Positions 34,117-46,692 of a stretch of DNA of 64,000 bases are shown piece by piece. This stretch comes from Larimichthys crocea (taxonomy: Eukaryota; Chordata; Actinopteri; Sciaenidae). The DNA is taken from the NCBI RefSeq assembly GCF_000972845.2, contig NC_040028.1, positions 12,744,244-12,808,243 of the forward strand, written 5' to 3'. Made by a program: the position numbers and the translations under genes. Positions within the stretch are counted from its first letter, which is position 1. Every line of letters begins with the position of its first letter. Under the pieces are notes generated by a model. It had not been told where the DNA came from. It did no database searches and worked only from the letters and a program-made list of their open reading frames with translations.

Positions 34117-34185
34117 AATGGATTTGGAAAAGCACTTTGAGTGGTCGGTAGATCAGAAAGGCGCTGTATACATACACACAGCAGT
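34117..34185 (+). repeat. SINE-tail fragment
   Basis: AAAAGCACTTTGAGTGGTC through AGAAAGGCGCTGTATA is the conserved SINE tail seen at 4020-4081, without the promoter boxes. Confidence 0.55.
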
Positions 34186-34359
34186 TCCTATTCAAAGCTC
34201 ACATGAGCCCCAAAATAAAGCCTGGACGTAGCATCCACGACTTCACCCACAGGTTTGTGAAGAGCTGCTGTAAAGCTCAGTGTGGAGGCTCCTGCCTCTG
34301 TTGCCTCCTGACTGATCCAAATAGGGAGCATTGCACTGGTTTCTTAAACAAGCTACCTG

Positions 34360-34570
34360 TTACCAGCTGTTAATCCTGCATAACTTTAAGTCTTAATATA
34401 ATGTGAACAGGTGAGTTATATATAAATTCACCCTCAGTACAGTTGTCATGAACGGGGAAATTAGCTACAGAGACCAAAACTGTTTTTTGTACCAGGCTGT
34501 AAACATGTTTATTTCTGCTGTGAAGTTGGACATTTGGACATGGGGACTTATGGAGACTGACTCACTTCTG
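34360..34570 (+). repeat. Dispersed repeat, copy A (also at 53800-54000)
   Basis: Starts near TTAATATAATGTGAACAGG and includes ATGAACGGGGAAATTAGC, GACCAAAACTGTTTTTTG and GGACATGGGGACTTATGGAG. It is nearly identical to about 53815-53997, and its first part also resembles 42515-42545. This is a common-looking teleost dispersed sequence; I cannot name the family. The open frame beginning at 34448 is part of the repeat. Confidence 0.75.
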
Positions 34571-35353
34571 CAGCCTGTCTCAAGTGGATGTTTGGGGAAC
34601 TGCAGTTCTCGGTACTTCACAGCAACAGAGGTTGCGGCTTAGACTAGACTGGGGGAGCAAGTTGATTTGTTTGAATCAAACTGAATTAAAATTCGTCTTT
34701 TCTGCTAATTAAACACACTAAGGTAACAAACCTCCACCTCTGCGCTGTGTACATGCCTCTGCATCGCTCTGCTCAGCTTCATTTCATCTTTCCTAAACTG
34801 AACTGGTCAGACAGCTCGAGCATACAGCTGAGGAAGCAGTAATGTCTGGTCAAAGGTTGCACCATAAAGATCAAGGCTGCCCTGGAAAACAGGAGCCATG
34901 TGTATGTAAGGAGTCCTGACGAGAGGACGGGGCAGGTTGTTCTGTCCTTCTCTTCACTAGACATCTGACAGCTGTTTAACCTCAAAGCCCGAGCTGCCAC
35001 ACTGACTGATGCAAGTTCAAACCACAGGGCAACACTTTCATTTCTAAGGGTCACAAATGGAATGAGAGTTATTCGGACAACTGTCTAATGACTTCTTCAT
35101 CAAAGCTCAGATAAGTCCATAAGTGAGTGAGTTATGTGAGGTGTTTGGACCTCACGTGTGATGGTTTGACCTCATCCCTGTGTGGCAGACTGCGTCTCAT
35201 CACTGAAGCGGATTCCTGAGGCCAAACTGCTGCACCTTGTTTCTATTTTCCACCTTCAGTCCCATAATGAACACACACTCTTACTCCATCAAATGACAGG
35301 AGTGCTCTTGGTTGTTTTGCCTGGTGTGTAGTGTGTTCCTGATGTAGATTTAC

Positions 35354-35576
35354 CTTTTAGTGCCACAGGCGTCGGGGCAGGTGGGGCATTTTTCACACGT
35401 GTCTCCAAATGCCCCTGGCTCAGTACACTGACAGCGGCCGCACACGCAGTTTCCACGCCCGTGGCACATCCTCCCGTCACCCGAAATACAGGACGACGTC
35501 TCCATGGAGCAGTTACAGTTGTCGCCAATGTAACCAGCGTGGCATTTACACTCCCCACAGTGACACTCTCCATGAC
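35354..35576 (-). CDS. itgb5: itgb5 exon: cysteine-rich EGF repeats 3-4
   Basis: The minus strand reads [20 protein letters not shown], then [20 protein letters not shown], then [20 protein letters not shown] and [13 protein letters not shown]. The repeating CxCGxCxC pattern is that of integrin EGF modules, and [20 protein letters not shown] is a beta-5/beta-3-type ending. The exon is 223 nt (2 + 73 codons + 2). It begins by completing a Gly codon and ends in a split Arg codon, both consistent with neighbours. Acceptor TTTTCCAG, donor AAAAG|GTAAAT. A 21-kb intron separates it from the preceding exon. Confidence 0.96.
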
Positions 35577-37439
35577 CTGGAAAACAGAAGAACAATGAGG
35601 AGGTCACCTACCACCATTGGAGAAACAATATTTGAAATAACTGTGCATTCACAAAATTTACAAGCACATCATGTGATAACACCAGGGGGTGGCTGCCTGA
35701 TACTGGCTCCGTTATAAAAGTTTGAATCAGAGCCAGAAGATTCTCCACCACAAACACACACAAGCACTGTGTAAAGGGTTACACTACAATGGCCAAAATG
35801 TGTGAACAATCACCACAACAACTCCAACTTTTCCATTTTGTTCCTCTGTTTTATGTAGCAGAGAACGGGGCAGTGATGTAACAGTTCACAAACTCTCCTG
35901 GTGCTTGTGAACTTCCATAAATTAGGACAACAGAGAGCAGATTTTCTTCTTTAAGAACAACAGAAGGTCTGTTGAGAGCATGTGCGAGATAAAGGAAGAC
36001 AAATGTTCCATTTTGGAGGCCAGACACTGGCTGGCAATCAATGTTATGATAGACCCTAAAGATTGGATGAGTTTGAGGTCAGGGCTCTGTGCAGTCAAAT
36101 TCTTCAACATCGAAGTGGGGAGCCCATTTGTTTATGGACCTGTCTTTGTGCACAAAGATGTTGTGATATGATGTTATGTAATGTTATTATGTGTTTTAAC
36201 TGGAACTAAGGAGCCTAACAGGACAAGACTGTTCAAATACTTAAGACAAGAACATATAGTGTGTATCAGAGTGTGTGGTCTGAGCTGTGATCGTCTGAAG
36301 TCTATCGGGACTTTGGGTTTTTGTAGCAGTGAGTTTTGTTTCTTTAAAGACAGTATGACATAATGTGGACACATTCTCACACGCAGTCTAGCTCCCAGTT
36401 TCCTCTTCCTGAGAGAACCTTTAGACCAGTGAACAGCTGGAGCAGCTGGAGCTTTACAGTGCTGACCTAATCCACATCCACTACCAGCTCTGAGCAAACT
36501 GCCCCCTTTTGTAGCACGCTCATTAGCTTGTTATCTGCACAGGAACGACTCCAACAGAAGGCAGGCCTTTTAGGGAGAGCGCTGTGTCCCACTGGGTCAT
36601 GTTGAAGCTCTGATTCGTCTCGGTTCATCTTTGCGAGCGCTCTCCCTCTGCCACAGGCCGCTCGGAGACAAGAGGAACCCTTGATGGCGGGAGGACAGCA
36701 GCTGTAATCAGGGAAGCTCTACTTGACAAGCTTATTTCACACTGGTTGGTCAAAGTCCCTCCACAAAGACCACATTCATTAGACCGCTACCTCAGAGTTG
36801 ACATAAAGGAGCTGGCAACACTTCATCAAGACGGGCTTAAGGCAGCTCGAATCCAAGAATTCATAATGTGTATCAGAAGAAATATGCAGGACAAAACATC
36901 AGAACTGTGATGTGTCAGACATGCAACGTACAGCGACTAATCTAGAGACCCCAAGAAAAGGTGGCTGGTGATGATCCTGTAGGGACAAACTGTTGTAACA
37001 GCATTCCCAGCTGGATCAGAACTGTTGTAAAAGCAGCATGTGGCTTCATTACAGAGCCCGGAGCAACCCCTTATTGCTGGTTCCAGATTTGTAACTGTGA
37101 GGATTTGCTGCTTTTCTTTGTACTATGTCATAGTAAACTAAATTTGGGTTCCGACTGTTGGTTGGACAAAAACAAAAAGACGTCACCTTCTCTCTCTTTA
37201 GGAACTTGTGATGGGAATTATTCAGTAGTTTCTGAAAATAACTGTTGGTTGCAGCACTGCATCATGTGTTTGAGTTTGGTTGGGAGTCACTACGATCAGA
37301 TTAAGTTATCAGGGCTGAAAGTCAAAGATTCAAATCATTGTTGGGAATTGAGTCAGGAACATTTCAGTCCCCAGAGGTAGGTGCAGAATGAGCACTGAGG
37401 CCATTTGGAGACAACAGGTGAGAGAAAGGGTGAGAGTTA

Positions 37440-37570
37440 CGTCAAAAGGAGCTAACTGAGGTGGTTCGGGCATCTGATGCCCCCTGAGCACCTTCCTTTC
37501 TTTGGAAGTGTTCCAGGCACGTCCAACAGGGAACAGATCCTGGAGCAGACCCAGAAACCTATAGCTGTCG
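37440..37570 (+). mobile_element. RTE-like LINE fragment
   Basis: GAGGTGGTTCGGGCATCTGATG followed by GTGTTCCAGGCACGTCCAAC and GGAGCAGACCCAGAAACC is the decayed C-terminal coding end of an RTE-like LINE. It corresponds to the ARPSGRRPRGRPRT region of the LINE at 1.7-3.7 kb. Confidence 0.75.
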
Positions 37571-40299
37571 GGTACATCCCTAAAAATGATTCTAAGGCAT
37601 GAAAGAAGTTGCTCTCTGCTTTTCAAGCAGCTGAAATGGAAACACAGTGAAGACAGAATCATGATCTTATAGAGGAGTGAAGACTGAGGAGAAAATGGGT
37701 CACTAACAAATGAAATCACTGCTGTCTGTCTAGGAGTGGCTGCTCCTTCTGTCCAACGTGCACCCAACAAGGGATGAGAACAATCAGATTATGCTGCTAC
37801 TCGACCTCAGACCCAGTGAGGAAGAAAAACACAGTGTCTGATTAAACCCAGATCCTCAAAGAGGTCACAGAGACTTCTCGAAATCAACAGGAAACATTCT
37901 GTCTAATCATCAACATAGTGGTCAGGGTTGCGCAACAAACTGTCTGGAGACACAGACATGCAATAAATCTTCTATTTTTGTATTAACTTGTGTTAATTAC
38001 TCAGTATAAGCTGTTCATTTTTAAAGGTGGAAAAACTGAGACTGATCAAATGAATCCTGTTTTGGGTAATGTGGTTATGTGTCTGGATCACCACCGCCCT
38101 AAACTCTGGCAGTGGAGGCCAGCATGACGAGTGGCATGAGTCACAGTATCAGCTCTGGGAATGAGTCCTTAAAAGACAGCACTGCTGCTTGGGCATTCAG
38201 AGGACAAGAACTTATTTTTTGTGTGACAGTTGGCTGAGGATAAAATAAATGCAAGTGCAGCTGCTTAGACATCAGTTTACTGTTCAACAAGTCCTGACGA
38301 GGTCTGCTGTCTACTCACTCCTCTGCTCATTGTGTCAGAGTGAGAAGTTTTGCATGTGTGTGCATATTGTTCCACATTCCTTCAGTTTGCAAAGGAGTGT
38401 CCTGCAGGAGTTCTGCAGCTTTGAAGGTGCACACAAATGTAAAAAAACATTTTTTGGATTGTTTTATTTGGTGTGACACTAGAAAAACAAACTATTGCCT
38501 AAATCTACAGTTCTCCTCGGGGGGGGGGGGGGGTTAGAGTCTTTCAGCTCCTTGTTTTGGTCCTATCTTAGTTTAATCTCTCATCAGTGTTGGCTCTAGA
38601 TGAAGTAGGTGGTTGTTTTTAGCAACAAAAAAAAAGCTCTGATAAGCTCTGCTCAAAACCATCCATCCAATCCAACCAACCATTTGGTGAACATCGTGAA
38701 GCACCAGATATTCCCTCTGGACCTGGTGGAGACCAAAACAGAGCAGCAAGGAGAGTGAACATAAGACCTATGTATGTTTGCCAGGTGGCCAGCTCTAAAT
38801 GAATCGTAAAGGTGCTCCAAGTCAAAAGAAAGGAGTTAAAGTACTTTAAGTGATACAACCAGTCCACTGTCAGGGGATTCCGACCCAACCCAACATCCTC
38901 TTGCTAGGAACCATCTTTATTCTACCACAGTAATGACTCAGATAAGAGAGATCAACACAGTCACAGTGCGATAACAGCTTGAGTGTACTAGCTTGGATCC
39001 GTCCATGAGTTGCAGTTGTCTTGGTCTTATCAAATCATGGCCTGGTACTGCCCTCTTTATCTACATCTTGATAACCAGTTAACCACTCCTGAGATGAACA
39101 GCAGCACTCAACAATGCATGAGCGTCATCACCATCACTGTGCCTCATAACAGATGCGTGGAGAAGGTTCATGGGTTCTCATCCCTAATTTGGTTATTAGG
39201 TTGCTAAGTTTCTTTTGGCTGTATTGCGTACCGTTTTGATTCGCTGCTCAATAGTGGGATTAAACCGTGCTCATGATAAACACAGCTGTGGCAGAGGAGG
39301 AGGGGTGGAATGTGTTCAGATCCTTCAGAGCTGTGACCTTCCTCTTTTTCTTGCAACTTTTCCATGACTTTTTCTCGAGACGTTCATTCAGCCTGGACGA
39401 GCAGCCAAGTTAAGAGGAAGCTGAAGACTCTGAGACTTTGACCTCAGACAGAAGGAGTTCTCACTTTCCTGAATTTCAAACCATTCCGTCAGATACCATC
39501 AGATGAGTCAAAGTCAGGTTTATATGGAAGTATACTGATGACGAAAGAGTAGAGAGAGCACACACTTCATTTTTTCACGAGAAATACCTCAGAGTTGTTT
39601 TAAAAATCAATAATCAATACCATTCTCAAGTAATCATACTGTTTTTTTCTGGAGCTGATCATTAGCAATAAGCCTTAATAAACCGTCAATGTGGATAACA
39701 ATGAAAATAGAAGATAAAAAGAAATAAAGATAACGAAAAAAATACAGAATAAAAATGACTTAATTTAATAGTAAATACATATTTTAAAAATGTATTAATA
39801 TAAACAGAATTAAATGAACAAATGTGAAATATATATTATGTCCTATATTTTGTCCTGATATACATTTCTAGATTTATTTATTATTTTATTTGTTCTTTGT
39901 TACCTTTACATTTCCACATTTTATATATTTATTTATTTATTTAGGTACTCCACAGGCTCGCAGTCTCTCAGCTCGTTTTGTCATCAGTACACTTCCATAG
40001 GATAACAAGTGAGCAGCAGAGTGAGTGAACAGCAGGACAGCGGCCTGTCAAAGTGCTCAGCCTGGTGCAGCGGGGTCTCCCACATGCTGCTCACTTCCTC
40101 TGCTCAGAGCCTTGCATCGCTCACTTCATTCCCATCTTGCATTGCTGCTTCTGAGCGAGATGAACAGAGAGAATGTCACACAATGACTATGAAGAGCACA
40201 TGAAGAAGCTTGAGGTGAGACTGTTTTGTCCTCAAAGGAAACTCCATCTACTGATGAAGATCATGTAATGTAATCAAAAGCTCAAGCTCTTTGTCATGT

Positions 40300-40445
40300 C
40301 ATCACTCATTCACACACATTCACACACTGATGGCACAGCCTTCAGGAGCAATTTGGGGTTCAGTATCTTGCCCAAGGACACTTTGACATGCGGACTGGAG
40401 GAGCCGGGGATCGAACCACCGATCATCTGATCAGTGGACGACCCG
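40300..40445 (-). mobile_element. tRNA-derived SINE
   Basis: On the minus strand: GCGGGTCGTCCACTGATC, the B box GGTTCGATCCCC (complement of 40406-40417), CTCCAGTCCGCATGTCAAAG, then CTTGGGCAAGATACTGAACC and GTGTGTGAATGTGTGTGAATG. The 3' tail beyond the GAATG run is missing. This is the best copy of this SINE's middle part in the window. Confidence 0.8.
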
Positions 40446-42144
40446 CCACAGCCAACCCCTAACTGTTTTATTAATGTTCACAGTCCCTGTTAAATAAACT
40501 GCAAATGTTCTATTTATGCTTTACAACATTTACATCACATACTGTATGTCTGTATGAGGACATTTAACTTGGTGGGTGCAGAATTGGAGACTACTTCGTA
40601 GTCAGCATGAGGGATTTGAATTGAATGCAGGCTGCTACAGGTAGCGTGGAGGTCGCTGAGTAGTGGGGTAAGGTGTGCCCCTTTTAGAAGCACGTAAAAA
40701 TGTACCTACATTTGCTTGTTACTGCTTCTCACACCAGTTAACCTGCAGTGGTGGAACCTGTAGAGGACCTGTGTAAGATCTGAGGTTACTTTCTTGTGGT
40801 CGGCACCAGCAGCTCCCTAAAACTGAATTATCGGCTCTCTGCTGTCAGACTGCCTGCCTTTAAAAAAGGTACAATTACAGGATTAAGAATATATTTTTCA
40901 CTAAACTGAGGCAGATACACTACAGAGGCAGACTATGAATGCATTCCCACATTTTCTGCCTGGAGACATTCTGGGGTTCACATCCAAACAGGCTTGAGTA
41001 AATATTTGCAGATTATCTGGAGAGGAAATGAGCTGTTGGGTTATTTTTAGAATCACAGGTGCTGAACTGTATCATTCAGATGTGCCGGACAGCAAGAGCC
41101 CGGGATGTGAAAACAAACAGGAGCTCCATTAATGCTGCTACTTTCATAAGAAACATTTTAAACAAACAAAATGTACCAGAACAAATTATATCTGACATCT
41201 GAGAGCAACAGAGCTTTGTGCATACCCAAATATTTCCTGTCCACAGTGAGAGAATCTATGCACGCTGCATGTTTTATGGGGAGAAAAGACAGCGGAGGAC
41301 AGACGAGCTGGACTGGACACAGATGTGTAATCCATCAGACGTCTGCAAACATGGTTTGGGTTGTTTTAGAGCAGCCTTGAGAGGTGGACCTAAACCTACA
41401 ATCGTAACATTTCTTTGTTTTTCTGTGGCCAAATGTGTAATCATCACAGCAGCTCGAATGAAACCTAACAAATCAGATTCACTGAAACACTAAACCGAGC
41501 CGTGATTACACCATACCATTTGAAACAGACAGCCAAGATTCTTCATCTTAGTCTGGAGGAATCGTCGTCTCCAAACTGAGCGGGGACGTCACACTGAACT
41601 CAGTCACCCTCATTAGGAACGCAGTGTCCGATATGACGCGGCAGCCTTCAGAGAGCCTGGACAGAGGGTCAAACCACTCCCTCTCTTCCCCACTGTTGAT
41701 CTAAAGAAGAGAAACAGTCACTTCCTGCAGCGGTGGTCAGAGAGCTGCCCGTGTCTCTGAGGTTGTGCTGTGTTTGTGTGCGTATGGAAGGAAAACGTGC
41801 CCTCTAACCTCCCTCCATCTCCAGTTGCAGCCTGAAGAATTGCCCTATTTTCTGCTCTCAGCTGAGTCTGATGAAAAGCTTCAGTGAATATTTGAAATGC
41901 TTGCGGTGCACTCTGGGTCGCTGGCATCACATCACACCAAGAACTCTGAAAGAAGGAACATTTGTGTGTGCCTATAGGAGGAGGAAGAAGGCACACAGGC
42001 TTTATTTCCTGCTCCTGACAGTTCCCTGTGGGAATCCTACAGTACAGAGTTATACCTGCATATAATCTGAAGAATAATGTTGCTACAAAGTGAAGATGAA
42101 TATTAAACTAACACATTATTGGATTTATGAGCCAGCAGACAGCC

Positions 42145-42545
42145 AAAGGAAATCTTTCTTCCTGCCCACATCCTCCAGCTCCTCCTTCAGGAATCAGAGA
42201 GCAGCTCAAACAGGTTCTCACATGGGTTCTGGGTCTGCTCCAGGATCTCCTCCAAGTTACCAAAAACCACCACAGGCAGACGTCCTGATCAGATGCTCAA
42301 AGAACCTCAAAGGACTCGGTCTGCATGTCTTGTGGTCATGTCTGGACAGACTTTCAGCAAAGGAAACTAAACGTCAGCCATTTGTGTCTGGAAATCTTTC
42401 TCAAAGCCAGAGTTCATGACCACAGGTGAGGGTAAGAACCAAGCAGCAACCTTTGTGGTTATCATGTGAATCGAGTCAAATTTCAAAGCAGCCATGCTGT
42501 TAATTCTGCAGAACTTTAAGTCTTAATATAACTTGAACAGGTGAG
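42145..42545 (-). mobile_element. RTE-like LINE-derived duplicated segment, copy B
   Basis: Bases 42145-42470 match 53399-53725 with only about five differences. On the minus strand the block is a decayed RTE-like C-terminal coding end (TTGAGCATCTGATCAGGACG, then CCTGGAGCAGACCCAGAACC and GAAGGAGGAGCTGGAGGATG). The following 42500-42545 resembles the start of the dispersed repeat at 34360. Confidence 0.8.
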
Positions 42546-45500
42546 TCCACTTAATTGGATTAAATTGGATGGTTCAAGTGTACCGGACAAAGTGGCCGGT
42601 CGGTGTAACGCCCCAAATTCCACCGGGCTGGGATGCGCCGTGTTCTGTGTGTACTGTGGTCGCCCGGAGCTATATGTGGCTGTTCTAGTCAATGTTTTAA
42701 ACCGGTTCAAAACAGTCCCAGAAGGGGGCCTCTGCCGGGCTCCACAGGGGAATACCATTTTATATTTGATGGACACCATAAGCAGCCGACTGGAAGTCAG
42801 GTACAGAAAGAGCAGAAATCAAACAAAAATCAAAGCCAAAACAAATGAACTACATTGCATACAGTATTTACAAATTTAGAAGCACATAAACCAGAAAAAT
42901 TAGCAAATCTGAGCAAGAAAACAAAGTCAGGTGGGCAAAAACACTCTGAAACGCTGCCAGTGGAGTTTGAAGTCACGATGTGACAATGACGTGGCGCTGG
43001 GGTTTTTGGGTGAGTATTTTATGCTGAAGAAGCCGTTTTTAGGCCTGCACATAATCATTGTTATTTCCTTTCAGCTGATGTGGCCGTGGTGAAAAATTAT
43101 TTCACAATTTCCCAGGAACCCACATGACATCTTTAAATAGCTTCTTTTGTCCGATAAAGACTCCAGAATCCAAAGAGAAGTTTCTGATTACAGCACAGCA
43201 GGACACAAGACAAGCTCAAATCTGAGAGGCTGGATGCAGCCTGTGTTTTTTTCTGCTTAAACAATCATTTTAAAAACTGCTTAATCATTCCAGCTGTCTG
43301 TCAGCCATGCAAACATCATAGCTGGTACGATTCAAGCACAGGCACAGCGGTGGTCTCTGTGACAGAACAGCTACCACAGTCCATTCTAAAACAGGACTTA
43401 AATGTTCGACTGTGATCAAGTATTCTGGTTAATACGACCACATCTGCTTCATCTGCTGCTGCTTCTTTGTCTGACTTCATTTAAAGCCAAAAGAAAATAT
43501 GTCAAATGACAGAGTGCATTCATGTCAGAGACTAGACAAATGTCACACAGCGTGCAGCCCCTCCCTGACCCGGGGAAGGAGCGCAGAATCTGACTGCACG
43601 ACTGTAAATGAGAGCTCTGACAGCAGAACAATACCAGAACCACTCAGCCTAATTATACAGTAGGCTGCGGGATAAGATTACTGTTTGGTCGCAGGCTCAC
43701 ACTGGCTTCAGAGTGGATTTCTTTGTCTGAGTGAGTGAAAAACATCGAGAGAAAAATGAAAGAGAAGCTTTGCTTTCAGACTCAGTTCAACTTCTTGATG
43801 TGCCCAAACTGACTTATTTCCTCTTTCGAGCTATTTTAACTTCCTGTCCGTTTGCGGCATTCACTTTTATTTTTTTCCACGGGAAAAGAGTAAACTCTCG
43901 GACGTGAGAAAGAACATTACAAATCTGCCTTGCCAAACAAGAAAGACATGTTTGTATCATCTCTGAGGTTGTTTAGGATTCATGGAGGACACCGTCGAAG
44001 CTCATTTTCTGTCACTCAGGATGAACCATTACTAATCCTCCTTCAGGGCTAAAGGCTGGAATACATACTGTTCTGATAAGATAACACACACACACACACA
44101 GAGGCTCTTCTGTCTGCCTCCATAAAATCAGAGCTTTGCTACCCAAGAAGCAAACTGAGGAAGCTCGATGGAGGGGGAGTGCTAGTAAATGTCATCCAAT
44201 GCTTCTCGAGATTAATTGCGTTTCAAGAAGCCAGATATAGCTCATAGATTTGAAAGGACTTGAGTTATACGCCGTGTGATTAAAGAGGGGGGATATGATT
44301 GATTCAATCCAGACAGCACTGTCAGATTTACAGGGCGGGAGCATGCAGCAACAACATCCCACTCATCCAGAGTTTAACATGAGAGCAGGTGGGGGAAGCG
44401 AAACGTTCGCTGAGAGGAACAATTCAACAATTCAGTGTAGTGCGTCTCATCAAAGCCATTCCACAATTAGACCACAACAACATTTAAAGATCCACTGTGT
44501 CAGATTAAGGAGGATGCAACCCTAACCTAACCTAACCACATCCCTGTTTACAGAATATGGAATATAATATGCAGAACTATGTTTTCTACAGTAGCACAGA
44601 TCAGACAAACCAAACACTGGCTCTAGAAGGTGCCCTCCACCTTTTGGTAGTAGAGGGGTATTCAGTTGGTTGTAATCTGCAGCCTCACCACTAGATGCCA
44701 CTAAATCCAACACACTGGACCTTTAAGTTACTGTACAGAAATTTGTGGTTGATGGAAAAACGACTCCTTGCCCATCTAAAGTTCACCTCTACAGTTTAGT
44801 TATTAACATGATATCTGAAGAAGTCTGGAGTCAACGGTGTGCATCGATGTAGAGGCATCGTTCATTTGTGGTTGTAGCATGGTGCCGTAACAAAGCAGCA
44901 GATATGGGGATAATTTTAGACCTATAGTGGTGTTAAATAGAGTTTAAGGTATTTAAAGAAGGAGTCTGTCATTACAGTCAAACAGTATCTTTAGTTTAGT
45001 CCAATCAAATCAAATCAAATGTCAGTCAAATCATGGCTCATTTGTATTTCATCTTCCTTCAGGTTGGTCCCGCCTACACTACTTAACCTTTTACTGTTGT
45101 GTTTTAGACATTTGTCCTGAGATTTGATTGATTGTTATTGGGTAATAAAACTATATATATATCTCACAGTTAATCAAGTACCTTTCAAGAGAGCTGTGCA
45201 CCCTCACTATGACAGAAAGAAGTCACAGCTTCTGTTGTTCACCAAGACATAGTTACATGTAGCACATGTATCGAAAAAGCCATTTGAGCATTTATTCAAT
45301 ATCCTTGATATCAGACTTAAGGTCCATGTACTAGTAAGCTTTTTGTCCTCACTAGTAAGATGATTTTGCGCACTAGTAGAACTACTAGGGCACACTAGTA
45401 GAACGACTGTGTCTTACTAGTAACGTTTTTTACACTACTAGTGCCACTTTTGGCCTACTAGTGCGCAATGAAACCCTACTTGTAAACTACTGTGCTACAC

Positions 45501-46345
45501 TAGTAACACTACTACGCCCTACTAGTAGGCATGTGTCACGCACTAGCAGCCTCCTGGACCATACTAGTAGCACCAAAATACCCACTAGTAGCAATAGTAA
45601 GGCATTTTTTACCTCAGTCGAACAAAGTTTGTCTTACTAGTGAGCCTCCAAACCCAACATGTAAGGAGTTTGGCTGTACTAGTATGACACAATAAACTAC
45701 TAGTGCGCAACTAGCGCGCTACTAGTATGCAAGTGCACACTACTAGTGCGTGACTTCATTCAGCTAGTAAGACATTTCTGTAACATGTAACACATTTCTG
45801 CGCACTAGTAGGACAACTACGTCTTACTAGTGAAGCAAAACTGTGCACTAGTTGACAACTGTGCGCTACTAGTACTACTAGTGACACTATAAAATTGTAC
45901 TAGTTAACGTCTACCGCTTCACTAGAGACTAATAGTCTCACTAGTGTTACTAGTGGACATTCTAGCCATTACTTTTGTGCATGTAAGTTGCAAGATGCAA
46001 CCGCTAGTAGTACTAGTGGACTGCATGCAAATGAAGAAGGTGGGACATGGATTTTGATTGGTGAATGTTCAAACTGTGTGCTTGAGGTCTTAAAGGGGCA
46101 GTTCTGAATACCAGAGTGTTTAGCAGCGGTCATTTTGGAAGATGTGTCAACTTGTTTTGTATTATTATAAAATGAAAATTAACGGAATGCATTTCTAATA
46201 TTAAAGTGGTTATTAATTAGGTCATTTATTTATGTTTCTTTTGTATTTTTCGTTTATTCATGTTTATTACATATTATACTACTTACAAATCAATATCAAT
46301 TGTATCTCCATTTGTAGGAATTAAAATATTCTAAGTTAATCTAGA

Positions 46346-46371
46346 GATAGATAGACAGATAGATAGATAGA
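46346..46371. repeat. Imperfect (AGAT)n microsatellite inside the foldback-like element
   Basis: About six AGAT units with one AGAC interruption, in the unique centre of the element. Confidence 0.85.
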
Positions 46372-46456
46372 TATTTAGTGGCTAAGATATGCCCAGAATT
46401 ATTATTTTAATAGTTTTTGTCATTACTTTGGTCCCCCTAGTAGTACTAGTGGACCT

Positions 46457-46692
46457 TTGATATCCGATATCGTGATATCACGAATATCACTTGATATCTC
46501 GGATATCAGGGATGTGTTTATTATGTTATATGTTGATATCCGTGATATCAAACACATCCTTGATATCTGTGATATCAAACATATCCTTGATATCTGTGAT
46601 GTCTGTGATATCACGGATATCACAGATATAAAGGATATCACGGATATCAAAGATATGCATATCCAGGACATCGGATATCTGACATGATATCA
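46457..46692. repeat. GATATC palindrome array at the core of the foldback-like element
   Basis: Sixteen GATATC sites by hand count in about 235 bases, mostly in phrases such as TGATATCCGTGATATCA and CTTGATATCTGTGATATCA. One GATATC also sits in each outer arm. Both strands are open (repeating Asp-Ile or Ile-Ser residues), a by-product of the repeat and not evidence of a protein. Confidence 0.9.

Larger units (their letters stand above)
33431..35353 (-). other. itgb5: itgb5 intron
   Basis: 1.9-kb intron. It contains a SINE-tail fragment (about 34117-34185) and a dispersed repeat (34360-34570), listed separately. Confidence 0.75.

Noticed and set aside
34448..34642. Small open frame that recurs at 53871-54095, suggesting a conserved peptide
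   Set aside because: The similarity extends beyond the frame at the DNA level and the frames diverge at their ends, so it is a shared dispersed repeat.
36961..37380. 139-codon open frame ahead of an RTE fragment
   Set aside because: No recognised similarity. It lies in an itgb5 intron; perhaps old repeat sequence.
46423..46687. Open frames on both strands rich in Asp-Ile and Ile-Ser
   Set aside because: By-product of the GATATC array, with no protein-like composition.
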